This document shows, one piece after another, positions 1 to 11,706 of a stretch of DNA of 64,000 bases. This stretch comes from Magnolia sinica (lineage: Eukaryota > Streptophyta > Magnoliopsida > Magnoliales > Magnoliaceae). Under the pieces are notes generated by a model. It worked only from the letters and a program-made list of their open reading frames with translations. It made no database searches and was not told where the DNA came from. Each line of letters opens with the position of its first letter. Positions within the stretch are counted from its first letter, which is position 1. The DNA is taken from assembly GCF_029962835.1 (NCBI RefSeq), contig NC_080579.1, positions 186,001 to 250,000 on the forward strand, written 5' to 3'. A program made the position numbers and the translations under genes.

Positions 1-767
1 AAGCATGGAGCGGGTTTTTTTTCTCTCTTTCCTTCTTGTTCTTTTCTTTTCTTGTTTTATTTTTGCTGTTTTAATCAGCCCATTCATGTGTAGCTAATCC
101 TCTTAGCTAGGGCTAAGAGGTGAAGCTTGTAGCCTGATGGGAGAGATGTTGCTTGTGCCTTTTGATTAAATTGAAGAGCTTTTTGATTTAATTTTATGGG
201 AATATTTTTAGTTTTTAATGGCATGTTGTGACTGAAATTACAATGGGCTTGCAATGGCTTTGAGTATTCCTCTTCTCTTATTTTGATTATAATGTCAGGA
301 AGCCCTGATGTTCGTCATCGTCTCCTGGGCATGGTTGGATGTCGGTACCCTTCCTAACCTTCATAATCATCTGATTGGTTGGTGATTAGTTTAATTCTGT
401 TATTTGCTCTGTCTCCTGGGCATGGTTTGATGATGGAATCTATTCTGATTCAAATACCTTTCATCCCTTTAAAGTTATATCAAAGGAAATTCAATTTAAT
501 TTTCATGATTCCTAATGCAGGCAAAAGATCTCCCTGATCCCTACAAGTGGATCCTCTGAATCCCTAGTTTCCCTTTTCTGAATTCCTTAAGTTTTAGATA
601 ATTATTTCACAATTATTCCTTAAAATTCTATTTGGTTAGAACACATCTTAGTCTAGTTCTATTTCTACCTAGTTTCAGGAAACGTACAAGTTTCAGTCCC
701 TGTGGATTCGACCTCGGTCTTACCGAGTTTATTACTACATCACAACCCTATACTTGGGGAGTGAACA
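1..767 (+). mobile_element. Athila-like LTR retrotransposon, truncated 3' end
   Basis: This segment aligns by eye with the 3' end of the element at 5717-13119. Positions about 73-430 match about 10785-11142 (3' untranslated internal region), and about 430-767 match about 12783-13119 (last quarter of the LTR). It ends in the same GGGGAGTGAACA terminus. The 1.64 kb between those blocks in the other copy, including the polypurine tract and most of the LTR, is missing here. The rest of this element would lie left of the window. No coding sequence was seen. Confidence 0.75.
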
Positions 768-2340
768 CTAAACGTTTATAGTCTGCACCTTTCGTCGGAT
801 TACTCGTTTCGAACTTGGATCGAAACCTACGCTCCCGTCTACAAAATAATGGTTACCTAAATCACGAAATAGGTTAGCTATTTCGTCGATTCCTCTATTT
901 AGTTTCCTAAAACAAGATTAGGGTTAGGGTTTCTTACCAAAATTGTAGCCAGAAGAGGGTTGGATAGTGAAAGAAAACGGCAATCTAGCACGTAGAGTCG
1001 TGTGGAAGGATTCCTGCAACGATCTCCCAGAACCACTCTTCTCTCCTTCCTCTTTTCTCTTCTTATCTTTCTCTCTCCCTTAGGGTTTTGAGCAAATTAG
1101 TATAAGAGAGAGGTGGGGTGATATAAGGGCTTTATATAGGTCCAGAATTGATGTAAATGGCCCCAGGGCCATGGTATACCTGGTTTGTATCCAAAGGGCG
1201 CCTGTTTCTGACAAATGAGGCTCATCCGGAGGTCCATTACCTGTCTATGTCACGGAGTGAGTTCCTTAACAATGGATCTAAGCCAGGTTATGATTTCGGT
1301 ACGATCAGATTAGTGTATCGACCGTAGAGGACCCGTATCAGATCAAAGCTCGTTGTCACTCGATCAGGGACACAGGTATACGGACAAGAGTAGAAAAATT
1401 TTCCTGATCCATGGGTGAAGTTTGGTCAGAATCTGATGGTCTGAAGTATTCAATTTCAACTGCAAGCGAACAACCCAATTTACTTAAGTTCTGGTTCATT
1501 TTCTAAAGATATTCGCGTTTCTCACACACTTCGCTCAGGGCTCAAGTTGTGCGTTTCTAGACACTATTTGGTCTCGATTCTCGCAATTGTTGTCAACTCC
1601 AATAAGACGGTCATAAGCCTATAGTTTCGTGGTAATCGGACTTTCAACGTGCAGTCCAAGCCCGATACGGAGTTTCAATGTGCTCCCGAGAGCAACTGGG
1701 TTTTGAGATTGCTCCTAGGTTTTTAAGTAATGTTGAGTTAGCGAATTTAATAGTTTTAGGTCTTGTGGTTTGTATAGAAAGTGGTTCAAGCCAAATCCAT
1801 CAATTATTTAGTTTAGTACTTAACTAAATTCCACCCTAATTATGACAGAATAAGGTTCTAAGGTAGTTCTATGTCCCTTTTTAACACCTTTAGTTAGTAT
1901 ATTATTTTAATTATTTTTTAATAGTTCATCATTAAGTCTACTTTATCTCCTCCAAATTTCATTAGATTTCGTGTTCTAGAAAAATTCTAAAAATTCTATA
2001 AGTAACAGTTGTCCGAACTAATAATTTTTGGACAGTCGTCACATCAATCTAGATTTAACTATATTAATTTTTTTGTATTTTTTTACTTATTTTTATATAA
2101 AATTATACTTATCAAGCTTCAATCTGACTTTGAATCACCTAAATCGGAGTTATATCGAGAGAGATATGACTTTTTGAAGTCGGACAAAAAATGTAGAAAA
2201 TCGCAGCGAGTGTCCACCGAATTTCGGTGCACCGGCGGTGCGCGCGAACCAGGCGGTGGCATACCATATCTGGTTTCCTGTTATGTCACTTTATGCTATC
2301 ACATACCATATCTTCAAACTATAAGTCCATTAGTCATTTC
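768..2340. other. Unassigned non-coding sequence, possibly LTR/promoter material
   Basis: No coding potential is convincing here; the 111-codon ORF at 2009-2344 looks like chance. The stretch begins directly after the LTR end at 767 and gives way to LINE-array sequence near 2341. Read on the minus strand it has a TATA-like box followed by a purine-rich leader, which suggests U3-R-U5 of another LTR element. No second LTR, primer-binding site or target duplication was found to prove this. Confidence 0.35.
1127..1140 (-). promoter_or_regulatory. Candidate minus-strand TATA box
   Basis: The minus strand reads CCTATATAAAGCCC. About 30 bases downstream a CTCTCTCTTATAC stretch begins, followed by a long AG/GA-rich leader. 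This is the usual layout of a plant core promoter or LTR U3/R junction. No gene follows before the LTR end at 767, so it is probably part of a decayed LTR. Confidence 0.3.
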
Positions 2341-3499
2341 CTAGTACATCCACCAGTGTCCTTTTGAGCGTTACCTTAGCCATTTTAGAGATTTTCAACT
2401 AAAACTGACTAACTCCTTTGGACTAGTGTAATTCCTTATCTCCATCGCACGTGGCCAAATCATTTTAAGTCTACTTTCTTTCTTCATCCTCATTTCAACC
2501 ACGTTCATTGTATGAATGTGTTGTTCCTCGTCTTCTCACACATTCTTCTCAATCACTTCATCCTGGTCGGGCTTATGAAATAAGTGACATGGAACATCCA
2601 ATATTGTAGACCTGATGAAACATTTGAGATAATTTATTTATTTTTTGTTTAGCTACCCATTCCAATTGTTGTTTATGATGTGGCCTGCATGAATTTCTAT
2701 CTGGATTGATTATTAGTTCCAAGGGTCTTTAAAAATGCTATTACCATTTGTGGATGTATATAAACATCAATACAACCAAGAAGAACAGGGTTGGTTTGAG
2801 TAGGAGGTATTAGGAAATGACTTTAGAAATTATGATTTAGGAGTGTATTAGTACAAGTTAAAGGTTTTAAATGAGCAAGCAATAGTCTTAAAAGGACATG
2901 GATGGAGCGAATGATATTGCTTATAAGATTTAGCGCATGGGGAATAAAGTGGAGATGTGTGCCTCTAGAATTTTATAAAATTGCCTCAAGTACCTTTCTA
3001 AGCCACTCATCGGATAAATCCAACTTGGATGAAGTGATTGAGAAAAATGTTGCTTGTATATTTAAAGCATGGTGAATAAAGTGCATATGTGTCACTCTGA
3101 AACTTTGTAAAATTGCCTTATACTAATAAAACTGAAAGAAAATTTCTATATGATATGGGTAGAAGGCCGGTCATGACACATGAGGTAAAATGTTGGACAA
3201 TTGAGGAATAACAAATTTATAAGATGAGCAAGGTTGTTAAATTAAATAAAATCATATAAGTTATAACCTTGGGTTGATCACATAAGCAATCGCTCAAGTT
3301 GATAGTTTTTTTTAAATTAAAAATTGAAAAAACGGTTAATAAAAGAAAGAAGAAAAAAGAAAAGTTTTTTAAAAAAAAAGAAATCTGTAACTTTTTTAAA
3401 AGTGTCTAATTACTATGTATAAGAACAGTAATGATACATGGGTTAAAATTTTGGACAGTCACCAAACGACATATTTACACGATGAGCATCACAAATGAG

Positions 3500-4070
3500 G
3501 AATCAAAGATAAATGTGTGGGAAGATAAGGATTGACAAAATTAGAAATGAATGGTTTAAATGAAAGTTAGGAGTAACACCAAAGATAATAAGATTGAGAT
3601 GATTTGGCCACGTGCGATGAAGATACGGAAGTAAACGGGTTTTAAGAAGTTGACTGGTAAGTTTAAAGCTAAAATTAGTGGATGTACTAATAGAATATTT
3701 AAACACTAATAGTTTAGTTAAGAATATAATCTTAATGGATTGGAGGGACATAACAGAATTATAAAGCTTAGATTAGCTGGGATAGTGCTTTGATGAGGAT
3801 GAGCCATACATACATACGTCATCCTCATCCTCATTATCATCATCAAAGCATATAGTCCCTTCTGATTGGTTCAACCACATGAATCCTATTATGCCATGCT
3901 ACTTCGCCAAGGAACATATCTTCAATTAAATTATCGACTTTCAAATCATTTCTTTTTACCTCCATGCTCACATGTTAATAGTTTTTTTTAAAATCCCATA
4001 GAACTAAAAATTAATTCAAATAGAAACTAGAATGGACCACACCACAGAAAACAATTGAGAGGGGGAGCAC
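3500..4070. repeat. Tail-to-tail LINE composite, junction 1
   Basis: Left arm (sense) runs to 'AGCTGGGATAGTGCTTTGATGA'-like sequence near 3789. A trinucleotide tail with GATGAGGATGA on one side and CATCCTCATCCTC on the other spans about 3789-3845. The right arm is a second, diverged LINE 3' end in antisense, ending near GAGGGGGAGCAC. Both arms encode relics of the RTE C terminus. Confidence 0.65.
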
Positions 4071-5089
4071 ATCCAAAAACTAGCTAAGAGGTTTTGTCAA
4101 GCCCACCAAGTTGAATGTAGCTAAATTAAGCAATCGAGAAAGATATTACGTATAAATTCAGAGATAGGTGAATGTATTAGAGTTGTATATCTCTATAGTT
4201 TTGTGAAATTTATGTCCAACAAGACAATGAATGACATAATTAAAAATAAATGCATTTAGTGAAAGTCATGAGTAACACCAATGAGTAATAATATGAGGTA
4301 AAGTCAACCGGAATGATTTTCAAGTGTAAAAAGAAAAAAGAAAATAAATGGCAAAAGTGCAAATCAAAGGCCTAAAGAGACATGGGTGGAGGTAGTAACA
4401 AAAGATTTATGCTTTAATACAATAAGTTGACAAGTTTAAGTTGAAGGTCGTAAAAGGGCAAATAAAAGGCCTAATGGGACAAGGGTGGAGGTAGTAATAA
4501 AAGATTTGAGAACATATATGGCTTAACTGAGGATACAATTTATGAGCGTGTTAGTACAAGTAAAAGGTTTTAAATGAGCAAATGATAGTCTTAAAAGGAC
4601 ATGGATGGATCGAAAAATATTGCTTGTAAGATTTAGAGCATGGTGAATAATAAAGTGGAGAAGTGTGCCTCTGGAATTTTGTGAAATTGTCTTATGTACC
4701 TTTCTAAGCCACTCATCTGATAAACCCGACTAAGATGAAGTGATTGAGAAAGGTGTTGCTTGTATATATAAAGCATGGTGAATAAAGTGTGTATGTCACT
4801 CTGAAATTTTGTAAAATTGTCGTATGCTAATAAAACTAAAAGAGAAATTCTATATGATGGTTAGAAGACTGGTCATGACACATAGGGCAAAATGTTGGAT
4901 AGTCAAGGGATAACAAATTCATAGGATGAGCAAGGTTGATCGCATATGCTATCGCTTTTTTTTTTTGTAAAATTAAAAATTGAAAAAATGGTTAATAAAA
5001 GAAAAACAAAAGTTAAAAAAATCTAAAACTTTTAGAAAACTGTCTAATTATTATATATAAGAAGAGTCATGATACATGGGTTAAAATTT

Positions 5090-5690
5090 TAGACAGTCAC
5101 CAAACGATATATTCTTACGATAAGCCTCACAAAAATGAGTAACTAGAAATGAATGTGTGAGAGATAAGGAATGACAAAATTAGGAATGAATTCTTTAAAT
5201 CAAAGTTATGAATAACTCCAAAGGTGCAATGAAGATAAGGAACTAAACGGGTTTGAAGGAATTAATTGGTAAGTTGAAGGATGAAAAGGGTGGATGTTCT
5301 AACAGAAGATTTAAACAGTAACAGTTTAGTTGATGATACAACCTAGATTAATTGGAGGGACATAACATAATTGTAAAGCTTAGATTAGCTGGGATAGTGC
5401 TTAGATGATGATGATGATATACATACATACATCATCCTCATCCTCATTATCATCATCAAAGCATTTTGTCCCAACTGATCTGGTCAACTACATGAATCCT
5501 ACTATGCCATGCCACTCCGCCAAAGATCATATCTTTAGTTAAACTATCAGCGTTCAAGTCATTTATTTCTACTTACACTCTCACATGGTAATAGTTTTTT
5601 TTTAAAATACCCATAGAATTAAAAATTAATCCAAATGTAAACTCAAATGAACGAGACTACAAAGAACAATCGAGAGGGGGAGCACAATCA
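5090..5690. repeat. Tail-to-tail LINE composite, junction 2
   Basis: Same structure as junction 1, in the same orientation, with the tail at about 5402-5462 (GATGATGATGAT then ATACATACATAC then CATCCTCATCC). The right arm is cut short by the Athila-like element about 30 bp after the GAGGGGGAGCAC motif. Confidence 0.65.
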
Positions 5691-5720
5691 AAAAAGTTAA
5701 ATGTAGACAAATAAAAAAAG

Positions 5721-6200
5721 ATGGACTCACGTATGACGGTTATAGAAAAGGGGATGCTTCCTGCACAACCGCTCCCCAATCCTAAACCGCATTACGAGAT
5801 AAGTGATCCCAGCTCTTCAAATCAAATGGGGCACGCTAAATCCATCACCATTCTTAGGAGTGGGAAAATCATTGATAAAACCCTTCCGGTTAGGCCCGAA
5901 AAGCCTCAAGAATCAGAAGAGGACAACAATAATGGATCTAGTGAGGCCCCACAAAAATTAGAACTGGAACTTCTAAAAAAGTCAGTTGCTTCATTTCCTT
6001 AACGGTTGGTCGCACTAAAACCTCTCTCTAACTCTCAGAATATCCTAGAGGTGTTGAAACAAGTGAAAGTCAATATTCCTCTACTTGATGTCGTAAAACA
6101 GATACCTTCATATGCCAAAGTCCTGAAAGACCTTTGCACGACCAAACGATGGCAGAGTATTCAAAAAAAGATCTTCTTAAACGAGAAAGTGAGTGCCATC
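5721..6200 (+). pseudogene. gag C-terminal remnant (Athila-like)
   Basis: The frame holds a hydrophilic spacer with AKSITILRSGKIIDK and PEKPQESEEDN, then after a TAA at 6000-6002 continues in the same frame with PSYAKVLKDLCTTKR. The latter is the conserved region just before the Athila protease. The matrix and capsid portions are absent, so the apparent Met at 5721 is not a native start. Non-functional by truncation and stop. Confidence 0.75.
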
Positions 6201-6570
6201 CTAAAGCAAGATGTGCCACAGAAATTCAAAGATCCCGGTAGCCCAACCATATCATGTGTAATCGGGGACCATCTAATTGATCATGCACTTCTTTACTTAG
6301 GAGCGAACGTTAATCTGATTCCCTACTCGGTATACAAACAATTAGGTTTAGGTGAATTAAAACCCACCCTAACCACACTACAACTTGCTAATCACTCTGT
6401 TCGTGTACCAAGATGGATAATTGAGGATGTGTTGGTCCAAGTTGATAGATTTTACTACCCTGTAGATTTTATCATCCTGGATACCGAACCCATCAATAAC
6501 ATGAGCACTCAGATTCTCGTCATTCTTGGTCGCCCATTCCTTGCCACTTCAAACGTAATTATCAATTGCA
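6201..6570 (+). pseudogene. Retropepsin-like protease domain, catalytic site altered
   Basis: This aspartic protease domain would process the Gag-Pol polyprotein. The flap and hydrophobic strands are readable (VNLIPYSVYKQLGLGELKPT, FIILDTEP, ILGRPFLAT). The active-site loop reads LLYLGAN, so the position of the catalytic aspartate is a tyrosine codon at 6294-6296. With that residue lost the protease should be inactive even apart from the downstream stops. The frame is continuous with the flanking gag and RT segments. Confidence 0.75.
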
Positions 6571-6999
6571 GGAATGGTGTCATGACTATGTCCTTTGGGA
6601 ATATGACATTGGAGTCAAACATCTTTTTCAATAACGGCAGAAACTTAGAGGATGATGACGATTTCCACGACATTAACATGATTGAATCTTTAGTGGAAGA
6701 TACGACACCTCTGACCTTATCCTCTGACCTTTTAGAGACGTGCCTGGCCCACTCCCATGATTTTGATGATGACATGATTAGGGAGATGTGTGCCTTGCTT
6801 GATACTGCACCGATACTTGAAGTTAACCGGTGGAGGCCACAATTTGAAGAGTTGCCCCAAACTGATATAGTGCCTCTACCGTCTAACCTCAAGCCACCGA
6901 AGCTTGACCTAAAACCTTTATTTTCTGATTTGAAATATGTTTATTTAGGTCAAGATGAGACATACCCGGTGGTGATCTCTGCCCACCTGGAGAAAGAAC

Positions 7000-7916
7000 A
7001 GGAGAGTATGCTCATATCTACTCTCATTGAGCATAAGGGAGCCCTTGGATGGATGATAGCAGACCTCAAGGGAATCAACCCCTCGATTTGTACTCACCGC
7101 ATTTATCTTGAGGATAATGCGAAGACCACTCGACAATCACAACGTAGACTAAATCCAAACATGAGGAAAGTGGTTAAGGCTGAGGTTCTTAAACTATTAG
7201 ATGTGAGTATCATATATCCCATATCCGATAGTCAATGGGTGATTCCAACTCAGGTAGTTCCTAAGAAGTCCGGGATCACCATCGTAGCCAATGCCAATAA
7301 TGAACTCGTGCCAACTAGAGTTACTACTGGTTGGAGAATGTGCATTGACTACAGGAAGCTGAACACCGTCATGAGGAAGGACCACTTTCCTTTGCCCTTC
7401 ATTGATCAAATTTTGGAAAGGCTAGCGGGTCATTCCTATTACTGTTTCCTTGACGGGTATTCGGGCTACAATCAGATTGAAATCGCTTCTGAGGATCAGG
7501 AAAAGACCACATTTACATGTCCCTACAGCACCTTTGCCTAAAGAAGAATGCCATTTGGATTATGTAATGCCCCTGCCACTTTTCAGCGATGTATGATAAG
7601 TATCTTTTCTGACATGGTGGGGAAATATCTAAAGGTCTTCATGGATGATTTCTCTGTTTTCGGTTCATCTTTCAGTGAGTGCTTAGAGAGTCTTAAATGT
7701 GTGCTGAGAAGATGTGAAGAAAGGAACTTGGTACTTAATTGGGAGAAGTGTCATTTCATGGTTCATAAGGGAATTGTCCTTGGATATATTATCTCGTCCA
7801 AAGGAATCGAGGTGGATAAGGCAAAAATTGATCTTATCTCTAACCTACCTCCACCCAAGAACATACGGGACGTGCAATCCTTCTTAGGAACGCAGGATTT
7901 TATAGACGATTCATAA
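7000..7916 (+). pseudogene. Reverse transcriptase domain with in-frame stop
   Basis: RT would copy element RNA to DNA in the cytoplasmic particle. Motifs in order: WRMCIDYRKLNTV, HFPLPFIDQILERLAG, FLDGYSGYNQI, MPFGLCNAPATFQRCM, and the catalytic FMDD box near 7640. A TAA at 7539-7541 splits the domain, and the frame resumes at once with RRMPFGLC. Near 7885-7895 a single-base loss shifts the frame in the conserved FLG-x-x-GFYRRFI region. The catalytic aspartates are present, so decay is by truncating mutations. Confidence 0.9.
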
Positions 7917-8445
7917 AGGACTTTAGTCTCCTCTCTCGTCCCTTATGTAATCTTCTGCAAAATGATGCACCATACGAGTAGACTGAGCAATGCCAGGAGG
8001 TTTTCACCAAGCTTAAGGGCATGTTAACCACTACACCTATCATGCAGCCACCCGATTGGAGCCTTCCTTTTGAGCTTATGTGCGATGCTTCTGATTATGC
8101 TCTTGGGGCGGTTCTAGGCCAGAGAAAAGATAAGAGGCCTTATGTCATTCATTACGCAAGTAGAACTTTAAATTCTGCCAAAGTGAACTACTCGACTACG
8201 GAAAAGGAACTCCTAGCCGTAGTGTTCGCTTTGGATAAATTTAGGTCCTACCTGATCGGATTCAAGATCATTATCCACACAGATCATGCGGCACTTAAGT
8301 ATCTTCTTTCCAAGAATGATTCTAAGCCCCGCCTGATACGATGGATCCTTCAACTCTAAGAGTTTGATTTGGAGATTAAAGATAAAAAGGGAGTAGAGAA
8401 CGTAGTGGCCGACCACCTTTCTCGCCTTAATACCTCTGATTCCCT
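7917..8445 (+). pseudogene. RNase H domain, broken
   Basis: After the frameshift the reading continues as RT connection and RNase H. It shows [47 protein letters not shown] and [13 protein letters not shown], carrying the usual Asp and Glu metal ligands (CDAS, EKEL, TDHAAL). In-frame stops are TAG at 7979-7981 and TAA at 8357-8359. The sequence then runs on as [21 protein letters not shown], the boundary with integrase. Confidence 0.88.
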
Positions 8446-9802
8446 TGAGGTGATCCATATCAATGACATGTTCCCTGATGAACAACTGTTTAGAGTCTCT
8501 CATTCACCTTGGTTCGCTGATATTGCTAATTATCTTGCCACAGGTTTCATATCGACACAGTGGACTGCACAAGATAAGAAGAAATTCTTTACCGAAGTGC
8601 GCAACTTTTTCTGGGACGATCCATATTGGTTTAAATATTGCCCAGACCAGATCCTAAGGAGATGTGTGCCAGATGATGAGCATCAGAGTGTCATCTCCTT
8701 TTGTTACTCACAGGCCTATGGTGGTCACTTTTCTGCTAAAAAGACCACCGCCAAGATTTTACAGTGTGGCTTTTATTGGCCCATTATGTTCAGGGACACT
8801 CATGAATTTTGCAAGGCTTGTGAGCGTTGTCAGAAATTGGGAGCATTGTCCCGTCGAAACATGATGCCTTTGAATCACATCCTTATCATAGAAGCATTTG
8901 ATTGCTGGGGCATTGATTTCATGGGACCATTCCCCCAATCTTTTGAAAATCTATATATTTTGCTCGCTGTAGACTATGTCACTAAATGGGTTGAAGCGAT
9001 TCCGTGTCGAAATAATGACCATCGCACGGTCATTAAATTCCTAAAAGAGAACATCCTTTCCCAATTTGGAATGCCTCGAGCTATCATTAGTGATGGGGGC
9101 TCACACTTTTGTAATAGGCCATTCGAGAGTTTAATGAAGAAATATGATATCTCTCATAAGGTGAGCACCCCATATCACCCACAGACAAGTGGGCAAGTTG
9201 AGATTTCTAATAGGGAGATCAAACACATTTTGGAGAAAACGGTTAACCCTGACCGTAAGGATTGGTCAATCCGATTGACTGATGCCTTATGGGCTTACCG
9301 TACTGCGTTTAAAACCCCTATTGGAATGTCTCCCTTTAGACTTGTCTATGGGAAGGCTTGCCACTTGCCTGTGGAGTTGGAACATAGAGCCTACTGGGCA
9401 ATAAAAAAATTGAATTTCAATCTGGACAACGCTAGCTCGCTACGCAAACTTCAGTTGAATGAACTCGAAGAAATCCGGAACGATGCATACGAGAACTCGA
9501 GAATTTATAAGGACAGAATGAAGGCGTTTCATGACCAACGTATTCTACGAAAATCATTCACACCTGGTCAGAAAGTCCTTTTATATAATTCTCGATTACA
9601 TCTCTTTCCAGGTAAGCTTCGATCTCGTTGGACTGGCCCTTACATTGTGGTCACTGCGTATCCTCATGGGGCCGTTGAGATAAGAAATACTGACAATGGC
9701 AAGGAGTTTAAAGTAAATGGACATCGCTTAAAGCCATTTGTCGAGAAATTTGATTCAGAGGACATGTCTATACCTCTAACTGATCCTATTTACCAGGATT
9801 GA
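8446..9802 (+). pseudogene. Integrase domain, longest intact stretch of the element
   Basis: Integrase would insert the element cDNA into the chromosome. This part is uninterrupted from 8369 to the terminal TGA at 9800-9802. The zinc-binding region shows [12 protein letters not shown] and [11 protein letters not shown]. The core has [21 protein letters not shown] and [13 protein letters not shown], giving the D, D and E residues. A C-terminal region with WTGPYIVV and NGHRLKPF follows. No chromodomain is seen, as expected for Athila. It is listed as a pseudogene because the upstream polyprotein is broken. Confidence 0.9.
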
Positions 9803-11706
9803 TCTCCTAGTTTGATGATGGTATAGGTAGGTTTCCTATTTTCATAGGACTAGGGTAGTTTCCTTTATGTTGTTTTAGGATAGACGGTAAACTTAGCGCT
9901 CCTGAGAGCCAACCCAACTTTTTATTTCATTTCATTTTCCTAGTTAGTTAGTTCAATGTTTGTGGGTAACATTGTTGCAAACCCTCACGAGATTACAACT
10001 CGTCCACTAGGGGCAACCTAAGGGTTTAAAGGCTTGTTGCATACGCTAAATGCAATCGAGAGCACCTGTAAAAGTGGTGTAGGTAGGATTTTATTTTTGT
10101 TTTATTTTTGTTGGTTTCTCTCTTGTGATGACCCGCTATTACGTAGATATCTTTGGAAAGCCTCTTGATTCTTTCGTTCAGGTACTATCTTTCCATCACT
10201 CCTCTTATATTTTCGTTGTCCCATGTGCATTGCATGCTTATTTCTTTTATATTGAGGACAATGTAGATTTTAGGTTGGGGGTGGGAGATTAGGTTTCCTA
10301 ATCAGTGTTTTCTTGGTCTTGAGCAAAAATTTGTGAAAATTTTTAATTGTTTTGGAATTTCTTGTGAATTCGAAGTGATTTTGACGGCCATCTAGGGCAC
10401 TTAGAATTTCGAGATACGTAATGTTGGTAATTTATGACTCTTGGATTCAGTATCTTTTAGATTTCACAATTAAGTTTGAATTGTTAATCCAGAATTAAAA
10501 ATTGTAAACATTAATTGAGTCATGATTTCACATGTCATATCTCGCTTTCACATTAAGGTTTCAGTTTGATATTGAAGAGTTAACTTAGTAATCATTAAGT
10601 AGGTAAGGAACCAGCTTGGAAAATTTGCCCGTCATGATCAATTTTTTATTTTAAAAAAAGAATAGAAAAGAAAAGAAAGGAGAAACGGAAGATCCACGGC
10701 TGGTTGTGAACGGGCGAGCAAGAAACAGGGAGTAGAGTTTTCTCTGTTGTTTTTCTGTTTTTATGAGGTATAATGCAATCATGTCCATGGGTTGCTAAAC
10801 CTCTTAGCTAGGGCTAAGAGGTGAAGCTTGTAGTCTGATGGGAGAGACTTTGCTTGTGCCCCTTGTTTAGACTGACTGATGTTGATTTTTGGTTCAATTA
10901 AAAGGAATACTTTCAGTTTTTTCAATGGTTTGTTGTGACTGAAATTACAATAGATCTGCGATGGTTTTGGATATTTCTTCCTCCTTTTGATGTTTATGAC
11001 GTCAGGAAGCCCTGTTGTTCACCATCGTCTCATGGGCATGGTCGGATGATAGTACCCTTCCTAACCTTCATGCATTATTGATTGGTTGGTAATTAGTTTA
11101 ATTCTGTTGTTTGCTTTGTCTCCTGGGCATGGTTTGGTGATGAAAAAAAACACACACAATTGGAAAGGGTTGGGCGAATAATCTTCACCATAGGTTTGCT
11201 CCCTATAGGTGTAGATTTAATTCCCCAAGGATAATATGTGAAAAGGGCTGGGTATACAGTCTTCACTACAGGTTTTCTCCCTATAGGTGAGGATTTGATT
11301 TCCCTTCTTGGCGTTACTTTTAATGGAAAAATCAAAAGCTAGAGGAATGAAAAGATGATTTGTAAGGCAAGTTTTGGTTATCATGAATTCTCTTGTTAGT
11401 TACCAATGATATCTTGAAATAGAGAAGTGAATTTTAATGATGATAAGTCGAGATTAGACTATACACCCATGGAACTTAATGTTTAGAATTGTTCTGATTG
11501 ATGGATTAATACTTTGAACTCGACTATGAAGTTATCGTGCGCTCGAGTTCAGGAGATGGTAATGCCAAACATTCATGAATCTTAGATTTTTCGTATCTGA
11601 ATCGTTTTTCAAAATATCACTCGGTTTCACAAGAATTGTCTCGTAATTCTTAAACTTATTTTTCACATGTTTTGCTTGGGATTAGCAAAATGCTGGTTGG
11701 GGGTTG
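9803..11706 (+). other. 3' non-coding internal region of the Athila-like element
   Basis: There is no credible ORF and no env-like frame. A G-rich tract reading TAGGTTGGGGGTGGGAGATT lies near 10270-10290. The region about 10785-11142 is shared with the fragment at the left window edge. At about 11165-11300 a unit of roughly 75 bp occurs twice, both copies containing CTCCCTATAGGTG. Confidence 0.65.
11688..11706 (+). other. Polypurine tract next to the 3' LTR
   Basis: The sequence GCTGGTTGGGGGTTG lies directly before the TG that opens the LTR at 11707. Just upstream is TTGCTTGGGATTAGCAAAA, resembling the conserved motif before the polypurine tract in Athila/Tat elements. This would prime plus-strand DNA synthesis. 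Confidence 0.55.

Larger units (their letters stand above)
2341..5716. repeat. RTE-type LINE fragment array, block 1
   Basis: This block is a mosaic of degenerate C-terminal fragments of an RTE-clade non-LTR retrotransposon in both orientations. Recognisable remnants of the ORF include KLKxNFY, IRNEC, LRWFGHV-like, TWVEVV and RIHVxDP-like motifs, all broken by stops. Antisense fragments occupy about 2341-2760 and sense fragments begin near 2780. Two tail-to-tail junctions lie near 3.8 and 5.4 kb, 1.62 kb apart. The block ends abruptly at the truncated left side of the Athila-like element. Confidence 0.7.

Noticed and set aside
2009-2344. 111-codon ORF
   Set aside because: Low-complexity hydrophobic run followed by unrelated sequence, no recognisable domain, spans the border of repeat material.
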